Below, piece by piece: positions 24,288 through 34,331 of a stretch of DNA of 64,000 bases. Below the pieces are notes generated by a model that ran no database searches, was not told the origin of the DNA, and saw nothing but the letters and a program-made list of their open reading frames with translations. The DNA comes from Thermodesulfobacterium hydrogeniphilum. GTDB lineage: Bacteria; Desulfobacterota; Thermodesulfobacteria; Thermodesulfobacteriales; Thermodesulfobacteriaceae. The position numbers and the translations under genes are program-made. The stretch spans positions 62,001 to 126,000 of the forward strand of contig NZ_JQKW01000010.1 in assembly GCF_000746255.1 (NCBI RefSeq). Reading direction: 5' to 3'. Position 1 is the stretch's first letter; the number at the start of each line of letters is the position of its first letter.

Positions 24288-26838
24288 TTTTAATGATTTT
24301 TCCCTCCAAATATTTTTTTATTTTGGGACGTTCTTTGACTATTTCAATAATTTCTTCTTTAGAAGTTTCTACAGATACTTCCATTTGGTCTCTTACTTTT
24401 CCATTAACCTGAATTACAAGTGTAAAAACATCTTCTTCAATAAGATCTGAATCATACTCAGGAAAAGCTTCTAAAGAAATAAAGGTATCATGTCCAAGTT
24501 CTTTCCATAATTCTTCTGCAATATGAGGACAAACAGGAGAAAGAATAAGAAGAATTTTTTCAAAACACTCTTTTAATACCTTTTTAACTATTTCCTTTTC
24601 TAAAGAAACTTCTTTTAAAGTATCCTGTAGAAGATTCAAAAATTCCATTATAGCTGCAATGCCAGTATTAAAATGGAGCCTTTTTTCAAAATCTTCTCCC
24701 ACTTTTTTTATTGTTTGATGTAATTTTCTGCGTAATTTCAATAAATTATTTGGCAAATTTTTGAAATCTTCTGAAATATAGGAAATCTTTTTAAGATTTT
24801 CTGAATAATCTATTATTAAATTATAAAGTCTTTTTAGAAATCTATAAGCTCCTTCTATTCCATGATCACTCCATTCAAGATCTCTCTCGGGAGGTGCTGC
24901 AAAGGCTATAAATAACCTTACAGTGTCTGCTCCGTATTTTTCTATCATCTTATCAGGATCAACTACATTGCATTTACTCTTGGACATCTTTTCAGATTTA
25001 CCTATTATTACTTGCTCTCCACACCCATCTTTAAGGCATTTACCTTCTGGTGAGACCTCTTCAGGATAAACCCAGCCATGCACAGGGCATTTATAAGTTT
25101 CTTTAATTACCATTCCTTGAGTTAATAGATTAGTAAAAGGTTCATCAATTTTAAAGTATCCAAGATCTCTTAAAACTTTGGTAAAAAATCTGGCATAAAG
25201 AAGATGTAAAATAGCATGTTCTATACCACCGATATATTGATCTACCGGTAACCAATATTCTACCTCTTCTTTATTAAAAGGTTCTGTATAATCAGGACAG
25301 GTAAACCTGGCAAAATACCATGAAGATTCCATAAAAGTATCAAAGGTATCAGTTTCTCTTTTAGCAGGAGAGCCACATTTAGGACAGGTTGTATTTACAA
25401 ATTCTGGAAGATTAGGAAGTGGTGATCTTCCTGAAGCATCAATCTGAGCATCTAATGGTAAAACTACAGGAAGATTTTCAATCCTTTCCGGAACAATACC
25501 ACACTTTTCACAATAAATCATAGGAATAGGGCAACCCCAGTATCTTTGACGGGAGATTCCCCAGTCTCTAAGTCTATAAGTAATTTTCTTTTTACCAAGT
25601 CCTTTTTCTTCTAAATAAGCTGTAATTTTAGCTTTACCTTCTATACTATCAAGTCCTGTAAAAATATCAGAATTTACCATTATACCAGGATCTTCATAAG
25701 CCTCTGTCATCTCTTCAGGATTTAAATCTCTATCCTTGGGTTTAATAACTACTTTTATAGGAAGACCATATTTTTTAGCAAATTCAAAATCTCTTTGATC
25801 ATGGGCGGGAACACACATTATGGCACCAGTTCCATATTCCATAAGAACAAAATTAGCAGCAAAAAGAGGAAGTTTTTCTCCTGTTAAAGGATGTATAGTA
25901 TAGGTTTCTAAAAACAAACCTTCTTTTTCAGCAAGTCCTGCCTCTATCTCTCTTTTTTCTTTTCTAACTTTTTCTATAAAAGTTTGCAGTTTATTTAAAA
26001 AACCCTTTTTTTCTGCAATTTTTCTGGCTATAGGATGCTCTGGTGAGATACAGACAAAAGTAGCTCCGTAAAGAGTATCAGGACGGGTGGTGTAAACAAT
26101 AAGATTATCTTCTATATCAGAAATATAAAATTTTATTTCAGCACCTTCGCTTTTCCCGATCCAGTTTCTTTGCATGATAATTACTTTTTCAGGCCAATGA
26201 CCTTCAAGTTTTTTTAAATCTTCAAGAAGCTCTTCTGCATAAGCTGTAATTTTCAAGAACCAGCCATCCATTTCCTTAAAAGTAACCTCTGTTCCACATC
26301 TCCAGCATTTTCCGTCTTCAACTTGTTCATTGGCAAGTACAGTGTGACAAGTTGGACACCAGTTAACTAAAGTCTTTTTTCTATAAGCAAGCCCCTTTTC
26401 ATACATTTCTATAAAAAATCTTTGTTCATGTTTATAATATTCAGGATCACAGGTAGCTATTTCTCTGCTCCAGTCATAACTAAAACCAAGCTTTTTAAGT
26501 TGCTTTTTCATATAATCTATATTAGAATAAGTCCATTTTGCAGGATGAATACCATGTTTTAAAGCAGCATTTTCTGCGGGAAGACCAAAGGCATCCCAAC
26601 CCATAGGATGAAGAACATTATAACCTTTCATTCTTTTAATGCGAGCTAAAATATCTCCAAGAGTATAATTTCTTACATGTCCCATATGAATGCGTCCTGA
26701 AGGATAGGGAAACATTTCTAAAACATAATATTTAGGTTTAGAAGGATCAGCTTTTACCTGAAAAATTTTGTTTTCTTCCCAAAGTCTTTGCCATTTAGTT
26801 TCTATCTCAGAAAAATCATATCTTTTCATTGCTTTCAT
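24241..26838 (-). CDS. leuS: Leucyl-tRNA synthetase
   Basis: Class I synthetase charging tRNA-Leu. The HIGH motif is HMGH within '[13 protein letters not shown]', the KMSKS motif is intact in '[11 protein letters not shown]', and an editing CP1 domain is present ('[13 protein letters not shown]', '[19 protein letters not shown]'). Two zinc-like cysteine sets are visible: 'CPTCHT...CWRCG' and 'CEKCGI...CPKCG'. The 865-residue length is normal for a bacterial enzyme. The start has a GGGAGG site; the second methionine three codons on is the alternative. It is the first gene before lptE. Confidence 0.96.
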   Translation of the reverse strand: MKAMKRYDFSEIETKWQRLWEENKIFQVKADPSKPKYYVLEMFPYPSGRIHMGHVRNYTLGDILARIKRMKGYNVLHPMGWDAFGLPAENAALKHGIHPAKWTYSNIDYMKKQLKKLGFSYDWSREIATCDPEYYKHEQRFFIEMYEKGLAYRKKTLVNWCPTCHTVLANEQVEDGKCWRCGTEVTFKEMDGWFLKITAYAEELLEDLKKLEGHWPEKVIIMQRNWIGKSEGAEIKFYISDIEDNLIVYTTRPDTLYGATFVCISPEHPIARKIAEKKGFLNKLQTFIEKVRKEKREIEAGLAEKEGLFLETYTIHPLTGEKLPLFAANFVLMEYGTGAIMCVPAHDQRDFEFAKKYGLPIKVVIKPKDRDLNPEEMTEAYEDPGIMVNSDIFTGLDSIEGKAKITAYLEEKGLGKKKITYRLRDWGISRQRYWGCPIPMIYCEKCGIVPERIENLPVVLPLDAQIDASGRSPLPNLPEFVNTTCPKCGSPAKRETDTFDTFMESSWYFARFTCPDYTEPFNKEEVEYWLPVDQYIGGIEHAILHLLYARFFTKVLRDLGYFKIDEPFTNLLTQGMVIKETYKCPVHGWVYPEEVSPEGKCLKDGCGEQVIIGKSEKMSKSKCNVVDPDKMIEKYGADTVRLFIAFAAPPERDLEWSDHGIEGAYRFLKRLYNLIIDYSENLKKISYISEDFKNLPNNLLKLRRKLHQTIKKVGEDFEKRLHFNTGIAAIMEFLNLLQDTLKEVSLEKEIVKKVLKECFEKILLILSPVCPHIAEELWKELGHDTFISLEAFPEYDSDLIEEDVFTLVIQVNGKVRDQMEVSVETSKEEIIEIVKERPKIKKYLEGKIIKNVVFVPKKLINFVVA

Positions 26839-26878
26839 AACCTCCCGTAAGAATTAATTTCTGGAAAAAGCAATTTTA

Positions 26879-26906
26879 ATTTTAATAAGAGATAAAAAAA
26901 ATGCAA
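26879..26906 (-). promoter_or_regulatory. Candidate promoter for leuS
   Basis: On the minus strand TTGCAT (26906-26901), 16-base spacer, TAAAAT (26884-26879), about 40 bases before the leuS start. Confidence 0.35.
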
Positions 26907-27292
26907 ATTAAGAAAAAAGATTTTTTTATTTCTTCTTCTGTAAGAGGTTTGCTTAAATAAAAACTTTATCCGTATTTAATATTTAATTGTTTACAATGTT
27001 TAAAATTTTTTCATTTTCTATACATTTAGCAATAAGTTTTATATCTGTTTTTTACAAAAAATATTAATAGCTTCAATAAAAGCCAAATTTGAAAGCAGTG
27101 TCTACCCAAGTGTGTAAAAATAAAAAAGTGGTAAAATGAATAAATTACAAAAAGGGATGGATATATGGCTAAATCTACTAAAATGTTAAACTCTAAAGAA
27201 GTACAAACTGCTATGGGAGTTTTCACAATTTTATTTGCTCTTAATATCCACAACCTATGCAAAGTTCTTGATCTACTTCTAATTTTATTATA
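26907..27292. other. Gene-poor A+T-rich spacer between leuS and icd, possible transposon debris
   Basis: No convincing gene. A + strand frame from ATG 27165 to about 27305 (MAKSTKMLNSKEVQTAMGVF...) starts normally and then degenerates. Just before it, GTGTCTACCCAAGTGTGTAA (27100-27119 approximately) resembles an insertion-sequence end. These could be remains of a transposase gene and its terminal repeat. I could not match the frame to a named IS family. Confidence 0.3.
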
Positions 27293-28516
27293 TTATTCAC
27301 TTTTATAAATATTTTCTACTATAGCTTCTGCAAACTCGGAGCATTTAACTTCTTTAGCTCCTTCAAGATTTCTGGCAAGATCATAAGTAACAATTTTTTG
27401 TTGAATTGTTTTAGATAGAGCCTCCCATATAAGTTCAGCAGCTTCTTTCCAGCCAATATATTCCAACATCATTTTTCCGGATAAGATAAGAGAAGAAGGA
27501 TTCACCTTATCAAGACCTGCATATTTAGGAGCAGAACCATGAGTTGCTTCAAATATAGCATAACCGTCTCCTATATTAGCTCCTGGAGCCATCCCAAGAC
27601 CACCAACTTGAGCTGCTAAAGCATCAGACAAATAATCTCCATTTAAATTAGGAGTTGCAAGCACACTATATTCCTCTGGTCTTAAAAGAGCCCATTGAAA
27701 CATAGCATCTGCTATTCTATCTTTTATAACCACTATTCCTTCAGGAACACCATTGGGATATTTTTCAGATATTTCAGCTTCAGCTACAGTTTTATCTGGG
27801 AATTCAACTTTTGCTAATTCATATCCCCAGTTTCTAAAAGCACCCTCGGTGTATTTCATAATATTACCTTTATGAACCAAAGTAACACTGGGAAGACCGT
27901 TTTCCAAAGCATATTTTATAGCTTTTCTAACAAGCCTATAAGTTCCAAATTTACTTATAGGTTTTATTCCGATACCAGAATCTTCTCTGATTTCCTTTCC
28001 AAAATTTTCTTTTATAAATTCTATAAGTTTTTTAGCCTCAGTAGAGCCTTCAGGATATTCTATACCAGCATATACATCTTCTGTATTTTCTCTAAAAATC
28101 ACCATATTAACCTTTTCAGGATGTTTTACAGGGGACGGTGTTCCAGGAATCCATCTTACAGGTCTTACACAGGCATAAAGATCTAATACCTGCCTTAAGG
28201 TAACATTTAAGCTTCTAAATCCTCCTCCAACAGGTGTTGTAAGAGGACCTTTTAAAGCTACAACGCATTCTTTTATGGTATTTAAAGTTTCTTCTGGTAA
28301 ATAATTACCTGTTTCTTTATAAGCCTTTTCTCCTGCTAAAATCTCTTTCCAAATGATCTTTCTTTTTCCACCATAAGCCTTATCTACTGCTGCATTAAGA
28401 ACTTTGAGAGTAGCTTTCATTATATCAGGTCCTATTCCATCACCTTCTATATAAGGAATTTCTGGATCATCAGGAACTATAAGTGAAAAATTTTCAGTTA
28501 ATTTAATTTTACTCAT
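27293..28516 (-). CDS. icd: NADP-dependent isocitrate dehydrogenase
   Basis: Oxidative decarboxylation of isocitrate to 2-oxoglutarate. The 407-residue protein has the bacterial type-I layout: '[14 protein letters not shown]', the phosphorylatable-loop region '[15 protein letters not shown]', '[11 protein letters not shown]', '[25 protein letters not shown]' and '[10 protein letters not shown]'. The K-Y pair in the last motif corresponds to the NADP-specificity residues Lys344 and Tyr345 of the E. coli enzyme. A good GGAGG site precedes the ATG. It appears monocistronic. In a sulfate-reducer-like cell it would feed glutamate synthesis or a full TCA cycle. Confidence 0.95.
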   Translation of the reverse strand: MSKIKLTENFSLIVPDDPEIPYIEGDGIGPDIMKATLKVLNAAVDKAYGGKRKIIWKEILAGEKAYKETGNYLPEETLNTIKECVVALKGPLTTPVGGGFRSLNVTLRQVLDLYACVRPVRWIPGTPSPVKHPEKVNMVIFRENTEDVYAGIEYPEGSTEAKKLIEFIKENFGKEIREDSGIGIKPISKFGTYRLVRKAIKYALENGLPSVTLVHKGNIMKYTEGAFRNWGYELAKVEFPDKTVAEAEISEKYPNGVPEGIVVIKDRIADAMFQWALLRPEEYSVLATPNLNGDYLSDALAAQVGGLGMAPGANIGDGYAIFEATHGSAPKYAGLDKVNPSSLILSGKMMLEYIGWKEAAELIWEALSKTIQQKIVTYDLARNLEGAKEVKCSEFAEAIVENIYKSE

Positions 28517-28547
28517 AAAAACCTCCTAAAAATAATAATTCTTTTGA

Positions 28548-28576
28548 AATCTACCACAAATTTAAATTTTTGACAA
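28548..28576 (-). promoter_or_regulatory. Candidate promoter for icd
   Basis: On the minus strand TTGTCA (28576-28571), 17-base spacer, TAGATT (28553-28548), about 30 bases before the icd start. Confidence 0.4.
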
Positions 28577-28590
28577 TATATATAAAACCA

Positions 28591-28616
28591 AAAAATTCCA
28601 CTTACGAAGTGGTAAT
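28591..28616. repeat. Degenerate single copy of the ACCACTT palindrome
   Basis: CCACTT-ACG-AAGTGG (28598-28612) keeps the core of the double palindromes at 18804 and 38743, with A/T-rich outer arms broken by a mismatch. The icd and methyltransferase genes diverge around it. Confidence 0.5.
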
Positions 28617-28696
28617 ATGGAGGTAGCATAGGATCTAAGTTTTATAAAAATTTGACTTAATTCAAAACTGTTATATTTTTAAATGAGAGGTTAACT

Positions 28697-29317
28697 ATGA
28701 GAAAATGGAGAAGGAAATATTACGATATATTTTCTAAATTTTATGATTGGATTATAAAGCTGCATTCTCAGGATAAAAGTGAAGCTTTAAGAGAATTTCT
28801 TATTAAAAAGGCAGAAATAAACTCTGGATTTAAAGTGCTTGATATATGTACAGGAACTGGTTCTGTAGCTATAAAAGCTAAACAGATGTGTTCTGAATGT
28901 AAAGTATATGGCTTGGATTTTTCCAAAGGAATGCTGGAAAAGGCTAAAGCAAAAGATAAAAGAATAGGCTGGATTCTTGCTTCAGTAACTAATATGCCTT
29001 TTAAAAGTGAAACTTTTGATGTGGTTCTTTGTTCTCATGCCTTTTATGAATTAAAAGGTCTGGAAAAATTTCAGGCTCTGGAAGAAATAAGAAGAATTCT
29101 TAAGCCTAAAGGAAAGTTTTTGATGATGGAACATGAAGTTCCTAAAAATAAATTTATTAAATTATTGTATTATATAAGACTCGCTTCTATGGGGTCTGCT
29201 GATGGCTTTCAATTTGTTAAAAAAGAGTTAGAAATTTTTGCTAAATATTTTAAAAAAATTAAAAAAGATCACTCTCCTACTGGAAGGTCTAAGGTAATAA
29301 TTGGAATAAAAGAATAA
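28697..29317 (+). CDS. Class I SAM-dependent methyltransferase (UbiE-like, 206 aa)
   Basis: Motif I is 'VLDICTGTGSVAIKA', the acidic second-strand end is 'VYGLDFSKGML', motif II/post-I is 'WILASVTNMPFKSETFDVVLC', and 'LEEIRRILKPKGKFLMMEHE' matches the UbiE/MenG-type C-terminal strand. The N-terminal 'YDIFSKFYDWI' start is common to this group, which methylates quinones or small lipids. The substrate is not determinable here, since no quinone genes flank it. It has a weak ribosome site (GAGAGG). Confidence 0.8.
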   Translation: MRKWRRKYYDIFSKFYDWIIKLHSQDKSEALREFLIKKAEINSGFKVLDICTGTGSVAIKAKQMCSECKVYGLDFSKGMLEKAKAKDKRIGWILASVTNMPFKSETFDVVLCSHAFYELKGLEKFQALEEIRRILKPKGKFLMMEHEVPKNKFIKLLYYIRLASMGSADGFQFVKKELEIFAKYFKKIKKDHSPTGRSKVIIGIKE

Positions 29318-29329
29318 AAAATTTTTTAT

Positions 29330-29357
29330 TTGCAATTTTATTAAATTATGCTATATT
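29330..29357 (+). promoter_or_regulatory. Promoter for the rplS operon
   Basis: TTGCAA (29330-29335), 16-base spacer, TATATT (29352-29357). rplS starts 31 bases on with AAGGAGGGA. Confidence 0.5.
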
Positions 29358-29388
29358 AGGCATAGTTTTATTTTAAGGAGGGATATTT

Positions 29389-29754
29389 ATGTTACCTGTA
29401 ATAAAAGAAGTTGAAAGACGTTATCTCCGTGATGATCTTCCTAAATTTAATCCAGGAGATACAATAAGAGTCCATTTTAGATTAAAAGAAGGGGAAGAAA
29501 AAGAAAGAGTTCAAATTTTTGAAGGTGTGGTAATTAGAAGAAGAGGGTCCGGGGTTAATGCCACTTTTACAGTAAGAAAAATTTCCTTTGGAGTAGGAGT
29601 AGAAAGAACTTTTCCTTTCCATTCCCCTCGTATTGAAAAGATAGAAATTGTTAGAAGAGGAAGAGTTAGAAGGGCAAGGCTTTATTATCTTAGAGAACGT
29701 TTTGGAAAAGCTGCTCGTATTAAAGAAAGATTTAATGATAAAATTATGGAATAA
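29389..29754 (+). CDS. rplS: Ribosomal protein L19
   Basis: A 121-residue 50S protein at the 30S-50S interface. '[61 protein letters not shown]' is the family core and is complete, followed by the basic '[25 protein letters not shown]' tail. Strong ribosome site. It begins a long operon; trmD and rimM, the usual upstream partners, are absent here, replaced by the unrelated methyltransferase gene. Confidence 0.96.
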   Translation: MLPVIKEVERRYLRDDLPKFNPGDTIRVHFRLKEGEEKERVQIFEGVVIRRRGSGVNATFTVRKISFGVGVERTFPFHSPRIEKIEIVRRGRVRRARLYYLRERFGKAARIKERFNDKIME

Positions 29755-29766
29755 TTATTAAAAATT

Positions 29767-30387
29767 TTGGAAATTAACTTATTTAAAATAAAAGAAAAAA
29801 TAGATTTAGAGAAAACTTTTTATTCTCAAGGTTATGTTTTAATTGCAGGAGTAGATGAAGCAGGAAGAGGAGCTATTGCAGGTCCTGTCTTTGCTTCAGC
29901 AGTTATTTTACCTCCGGATTTCAAATCTTCAAAAATAAAAGATTCAAAACTTTTATCTCCCAAAAAAAGAGAAAGGCTTTTTCAGTTTATTCAAGAAGTA
30001 GCTATAGATTACAGTATAGCTTATGCAGAAGTAGAAGAGATCAATAAAAAAGGAATTTCTAAAGCCACTTTTAAAGCCATGCAAAGGGCTTTAGAAAATT
30101 TAAAAATAAAACCTCAATTGGTTTTAATAGATGGTCCTCAAATAATTTCTGGATACAAAAATTTGCAAAAAGCTATTGTAGATGGAGATAACTTTTGTCT
30201 CTCTATTTCTGCAGCTTCAATTTTAGCTAAAGTAGCAAGGGACAAATATATGGAAAAAATATCAGAACTTTATCCCCAATATGAGTTCTGGCGTCATAAA
30301 GGTTATGCTACCAAATTTCATCTTGAAATTATTAAAAAATTTGGCCCTTGTCCTATTCATAGAATATATTATAAATGTTTTAAATGA
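29767..30387 (+). CDS. rnhB: Ribonuclease HII
   Basis: Cleaves the RNA strand of RNA-DNA hybrids and nicks at single ribonucleotides. 'VLIAGVDEAGRGAIAGPVFASAVIL' supplies the D-E pair, and 'LVLIDGP' plus 'SISAASILAKVARDKYM' supply the other acidic residues. The ending 'RHKGYATKFHLEIIKKFGPCPIHRIYYK' is typical. Start is a TTG at 29767, 12 bases after rplS; there is no good ribosome site, so coupling to rplS translation is likely. The rplS-rnhB-yraN order is widely conserved. Confidence 0.95.
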   Translation: MEINLFKIKEKIDLEKTFYSQGYVLIAGVDEAGRGAIAGPVFASAVILPPDFKSSKIKDSKLLSPKKRERLFQFIQEVAIDYSIAYAEVEEINKKGISKATFKAMQRALENLKIKPQLVLIDGPQIISGYKNLQKAIVDGDNFCLSISAASILAKVARDKYMEKISELYPQYEFWRHKGYATKFHLEIIKKFGPCPIHRIYYKCFK

Positions 30388-30797
30388 TCTTGAAAAATCT
30401 TTTTAAAAAACTATCTTCTAAAGAAAAAGGTCAAAAATCAGAAAATATTGCAGAAAAATATCTAAAATCAAAGGGATTTAAAATTTTAGCCAAAAATTAC
30501 AGAACTAAGGCAGGAGAGATAGATATTATAGCAATTAAAAATAAAACTTTAGTTTTTGTGGAAGTAAAAAGTGAAATAGAAAAAATTAATTTTAGTGCAG
30601 AAGAAAAAGTAGATTTTAAGAAAAAAAATAAAATTTTTAAAGTAGCAGAGCATTTTTTGGTTAAAAATTTAAAAAAGTTAAGAAAAATAGAGGATATAAG
30701 ATTTGATGTTATTGTAGTTAGATTTGATAATACCAAAGAGGAGGTAATTCATTATGAAGGAGCTTTCTATAAGGAAGGAGATCTTACCTGGGGTTGA
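30384..30797 (+). CDS. YraN/UPF0102 family endonuclease-like protein
   Basis: A small restriction-endonuclease-fold protein. 'KSENIAEKYLKSKGFKILAKNYRTKAGEIDIIAIKNKTLVFVEVK' contains the expected G-E-I-D and V-E-V-K nuclease residues. The C-terminus 'IRFDVIVV' is also typical. Length (137 aa) is slightly longer than the usual 115-125. The ATG overlaps the rnhB stop (ATGA), and the end overlaps the next gene by 44 bases. The physiological substrate of this family is unknown; Holliday-junction or DNA-repair roles are suggested only by fold. Confidence 0.88.
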   Translation: MILKNLFKKLSSKEKGQKSENIAEKYLKSKGFKILAKNYRTKAGEIDIIAIKNKTLVFVEVKSEIEKINFSAEEKVDFKKKNKIFKVAEHFLVKNLKKLRKIEDIRFDVIVVRFDNTKEEVIHYEGAFYKEGDLTWG

Positions 30798-32562
30798 TTT
30801 AGACACATTTTTAAGGATGTCTGATCAGGAGGTTGAAAAGGTTTTAGCGCCTTTAAAGTTTCACGAGATCTATAATATTGTATTAAATGCACCTTGGGAG
30901 GTAAAAGCTAAATTAATTATCAATTCTCCTTATCCAGAGGGTTTGGTAAAAAATTTGCCACCTCAAGAATTATTTTTAACTTTAAAAGCTTCTTCTCTTG
31001 ATTTAGCAGTAGAACTTTTTTCTTATGCTAAAGGAACTCAGATTCAGTTTCTTTTTGATATAGATACTTGGTATAAGGATAGAATTAAAGCAGATCGTGT
31101 AGCCTCCTGGATAATTTTGCTTTTTGAAGCTGGGGAAGATAAAGTTTTAGAATGGTTAAGAATAGCAGATTGGGATTATTTAATTACTATTTTTCAGAAA
31201 TTTGTGAGAGTTTATAAAAGACCTGATGATATAGAACTCATTGAAGCTATAGATTTTTTACCTCCTTATACCTTGGATGATTTTTATTATGTAGATTTTA
31301 AAAATGACTCTCTGGAATTTTATTTTAGAAGAATGTTAGAAATTATAAAATCAGAATTACCAGACATTTATTTTGCTTTAATGGAATCTATTATTTGGGA
31401 AATCCCAGCAGAAGTAGAAGAAAGGGCTTATAGATGGAGAAATGGAAGATTAGCAGATGAAGGGATACCAGAATATTTTGAAGCTTTAGATGTTTATACT
31501 CCTATTCATCCTAAAGGTTTGAGAAAAATTGATTCAAAGTATTTATCTTTAGAAGGAGAGGTTCAGCCTTCTATAAATATTATGATTTATGGTGGTCCTG
31601 AAGAATTGTTTATTTTTAAAGTTTTAGAGCTTATTAATAACCCTGATCAGACAAATAGATTAAAAAAAGAACTGGCTTGGGTTGCTAATAAAGTTATTAT
31701 AGTAGATAATATAGTAATAGATGATATAGAACAAGTTAAAAAAAGCTTAGATAAAGTCTGGGGTTTTTTAAGTATAGGTTTAGAATATCTCTCTTCCGGA
31801 AATTTAGAGGTAGCGAAGAAATTTTTAGAAGAGCATTTTTTAGAAGATATTTTTAGAGTAGCACAGACAGTTTTGAAAGATTTAAGAAGATTTGCTTTAC
31901 GTATGATAAAGAGTAAAGATTTTGATCCAGCTATCCTTAGATATTTGGATCAACCTTACAAGGGCTATTTGCAGGGTATTTTGGTAAATAAAATAAATAA
32001 AATAAAGCTTTTCCAGCCACATAAAATAGGAACTTCAGAAGAATACACCATTTTTAGACGAATAAATGAGATAAATACTGTTAGAAGATATATAGAAGAA
32101 ATTAATTATATAGCACCTGTAATTGCAAAGGTTTTTGGTTCTCCTTTAGTTTGGATAAATGAAGTAAATCAGCCTGGGAGAAATTTTGATGCTAAATTTC
32201 TTACCTGGAGCAGTTTAATACTTACAGCTCTTGCTAACTGGATTTATAGAAAAGAGTTTGTTTTTAAAGCTTTACCTAAGAATGTCTGGAAAGAAGTTTT
32301 ACAAGAATTGTTAGAAAATAAAGAAGGTAAGTGTTTTATGAAAGAAGATATTAAAAAGATTTTGTTTGAAAATTTTGAAAAATTTGTTAAATCAGAGTGG
32401 TATTATGAACCAGAATTGATGAGTTCTTTTTTAAACTTTGTAATTAACAAATTTGAAAATGAATTTAAACTTGTAGATCTTGATGATCCACCAGATCCTA
32501 AATATCAGACACTAATTCTTATTGATTTAGGATTAAAAGATGAAGAAGAAAAAAAAGATTAA
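30754..32562 (+). CDS. DUF6178 family protein (602 aa)
   Basis: The opening 'LPGVDLDTFLRMSDQEVEKVLAPLKFHEIYNIVLNAPWEVKAKLI' and the block 'PEGLVKNLPPQELFLTLK' match a conserved uncharacterised family of Desulfobacterota-like bacteria. The protein is mostly helical, soluble, without signal peptide, cysteine motifs or nucleotide-binding loops. Start ATG 30754 has a GAGGAGGT site inside yraN, so the genes are translationally linked. It overlaps the ribonucleotide reductase gene by 23 bases. Functional link to DNA precursor supply or repair is suggested only by these overlaps. Confidence 0.75.
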   Translation: MKELSIRKEILPGVDLDTFLRMSDQEVEKVLAPLKFHEIYNIVLNAPWEVKAKLIINSPYPEGLVKNLPPQELFLTLKASSLDLAVELFSYAKGTQIQFLFDIDTWYKDRIKADRVASWIILLFEAGEDKVLEWLRIADWDYLITIFQKFVRVYKRPDDIELIEAIDFLPPYTLDDFYYVDFKNDSLEFYFRRMLEIIKSELPDIYFALMESIIWEIPAEVEERAYRWRNGRLADEGIPEYFEALDVYTPIHPKGLRKIDSKYLSLEGEVQPSINIMIYGGPEELFIFKVLELINNPDQTNRLKKELAWVANKVIIVDNIVIDDIEQVKKSLDKVWGFLSIGLEYLSSGNLEVAKKFLEEHFLEDIFRVAQTVLKDLRRFALRMIKSKDFDPAILRYLDQPYKGYLQGILVNKINKIKLFQPHKIGTSEEYTIFRRINEINTVRRYIEEINYIAPVIAKVFGSPLVWINEVNQPGRNFDAKFLTWSSLILTALANWIYRKEFVFKALPKNVWKEVLQELLENKEGKCFMKEDIKKILFENFEKFVKSEWYYEPELMSSFLNFVINKFENEFKLVDLDDPPDPKYQTLILIDLGLKDEEEKKD

Positions 32563-34315
32563 TTTGAAAGAATCTGGATTTGTTATCTTAAAACAAAGAT
32601 ATTTAGTTAAAAATGAAAATAATGAAATTATTGAAACACCAGAGCAGCTCTTTGAAAGAGTTGCAAGGTCAGTAGCAGAAGCTGAAAAGAGATTTTCGCA
32701 AAGAAAGGATAGGGTAGAGTATTATACTGAAAAATTTTATGAATTAATGGCTAATTTTGATTTTTTGCCTAATTCTCCTACTTTAATGAATGCAGGTCGT
32801 CCTTTAGGTCAGCTTTCAGCTTGTTTTGTTTTACCTATAGAGGACTCCTTAGATTCTATTTTTGAAACATTAAAATATGCTGCTTTGATTCATAAATCTG
32901 GAGGAGGGACAGGTTTTTCTTTTTCTAATTTAAGGCCTAAAGGAGATATAGTTGCTTCCACTCAAGGAGTAGCAAGTGGCCCGTTATCCTTTATAAAAGT
33001 TTTTGATAGTGCTACAGAAGCGATAAAACAAGGTGGCAAAAGACGCGGTGCTAATATGGGAATTTTAAGAGTAGATCATCCTGATATAGAAGAATTTATA
33101 CTGGCAAAAAGAGATTCTAATCAACTTAACAATTTTAATCTTTCTGTAGCTATAACAGATAAATTTATGGAAGCTTTAAGAAAGAAAGAAAAATTTCCTT
33201 TAATAAATCCTCGCAATAAATCTATAGTTAAACATGTGGATCCAGAAAAACTTTTTGATTTAATTGTAGAATCTGCTTGGGCTTGCGGGGATCCAGGAGT
33301 AATATTTATTGATACTATAAATAAATACAATCCCACTCTTCATATAGGAAAAATAGAGGCTACCAATCCCTGTGGAGAGCAACCTTTGCTACCTTTTGAG
33401 TCCTGTAACTTGGGGTCTATCAATTTAGCTAATTTTGTAGAAAACGGACAAATTAACTGGAAAAGATTAAAAGAAGTGATACATTTAGCAGTAAGATTTT
33501 TGGATAATGTAATAGAGATAAATAAATTTCCTTTACCTCAAATAGCTAAAATAACCAGACTTAACCGTAAAATAGGGCTTGGAGTAATGGGATTTGCTGA
33601 TATGCTTATCAAACTTAATATTTCTTATGCAGATAAAAAGGCTTTAGAAATAGCAGAAGATGTTATGAAATTTATAAATAAAGAATCAGTAAAAGCTTCC
33701 CAGGAACTTGGTAAAGAAAGAGGTAATTTCCCAGCTTATCCTGGAAGTATATGGGATAAACCAGGGAGTCCTTATATGAGAAATGCCACCACTACTACTA
33801 TAGCTCCTACTGGGAGTATTTCACTTATTGCAGGAGTATCTTCTGGTATAGAACCACTTTTTGGTATTTATTATGAAAGAAAAACCTTGGACAATACGGT
33901 TTTAAAAGAAATTCATCCTTTATTTATAGAAAAACTAAAAGAAGAGGGATATTCAGATAAAGAGATTGATAACATAATAGAAAAGGTTAAAGAAAAAGGA
34001 ATATTAAAAAATCTTAATTTACCAGAAAGTATAAAAAAGATTTTTGTTACTACTTATGAAATTAGTCCAGAACAACATTTATTAATCCAAAAGGCTTTTC
34101 AAAAATATACTCATAATGCAGTTTCTAAAACCATTAATTTACCTTCTTATATTTCTGTAGAAGATGTTAAAAAAATTTATTTAAAAGCCTATGAATTAGA
34201 GTTAAAAGGTGTTACAATTTACAGATACGGTTCTAAACCTAATCAAGTTATTTTTATTGGGGGAGCAAAAGAAATAGAATTATCCTGTCCTATTTGTAGT
34301 TTCTCTTTAATGTAA
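32540..34315 (+). CDS. nrdJ: Adenosylcobalamin-dependent (class II) ribonucleotide reductase
   Basis: Reduces ribonucleotides to deoxyribonucleotides using B12, without oxygen or a glycyl radical. 'NSPTLMNAGRPLGQLSACFVLPIEDSLDSIF' includes the first redox cysteine; 'KSGGGTGFSFSNLRP', 'GGKRRGANMGIL', the active-site 'NPCGEQPLLPFESCNLGSINLA' and 'APTGSISLIAGVSSGIEP' are intact. The C-terminal 'CPICSF' pair can act as the external redox cysteines. At 591 residues it is a short form without an obvious ATP-cone. It overlaps the DUF6178 gene. B12 dependence fits an anaerobe. Confidence 0.92.
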   Translation: MKKKKKINLKESGFVILKQRYLVKNENNEIIETPEQLFERVARSVAEAEKRFSQRKDRVEYYTEKFYELMANFDFLPNSPTLMNAGRPLGQLSACFVLPIEDSLDSIFETLKYAALIHKSGGGTGFSFSNLRPKGDIVASTQGVASGPLSFIKVFDSATEAIKQGGKRRGANMGILRVDHPDIEEFILAKRDSNQLNNFNLSVAITDKFMEALRKKEKFPLINPRNKSIVKHVDPEKLFDLIVESAWACGDPGVIFIDTINKYNPTLHIGKIEATNPCGEQPLLPFESCNLGSINLANFVENGQINWKRLKEVIHLAVRFLDNVIEINKFPLPQIAKITRLNRKIGLGVMGFADMLIKLNISYADKKALEIAEDVMKFINKESVKASQELGKERGNFPAYPGSIWDKPGSPYMRNATTTTIAPTGSISLIAGVSSGIEPLFGIYYERKTLDNTVLKEIHPLFIEKLKEEGYSDKEIDNIIEKVKEKGILKNLNLPESIKKIFVTTYEISPEQHLLIQKAFQKYTHNAVSKTINLPSYISVEDVKKIYLKAYELELKGVTIYRYGSKPNQVIFIGGAKEIELSCPICSFSLM

Positions 34316-34331
34316 AAGCAGGGAGGATAAA

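Noticed and set aside
27026-27262. 78-aa minus-strand frame in the leuS-icd spacer
   Set aside because: No ribosome site, low-complexity hydrophobic content and no motif.
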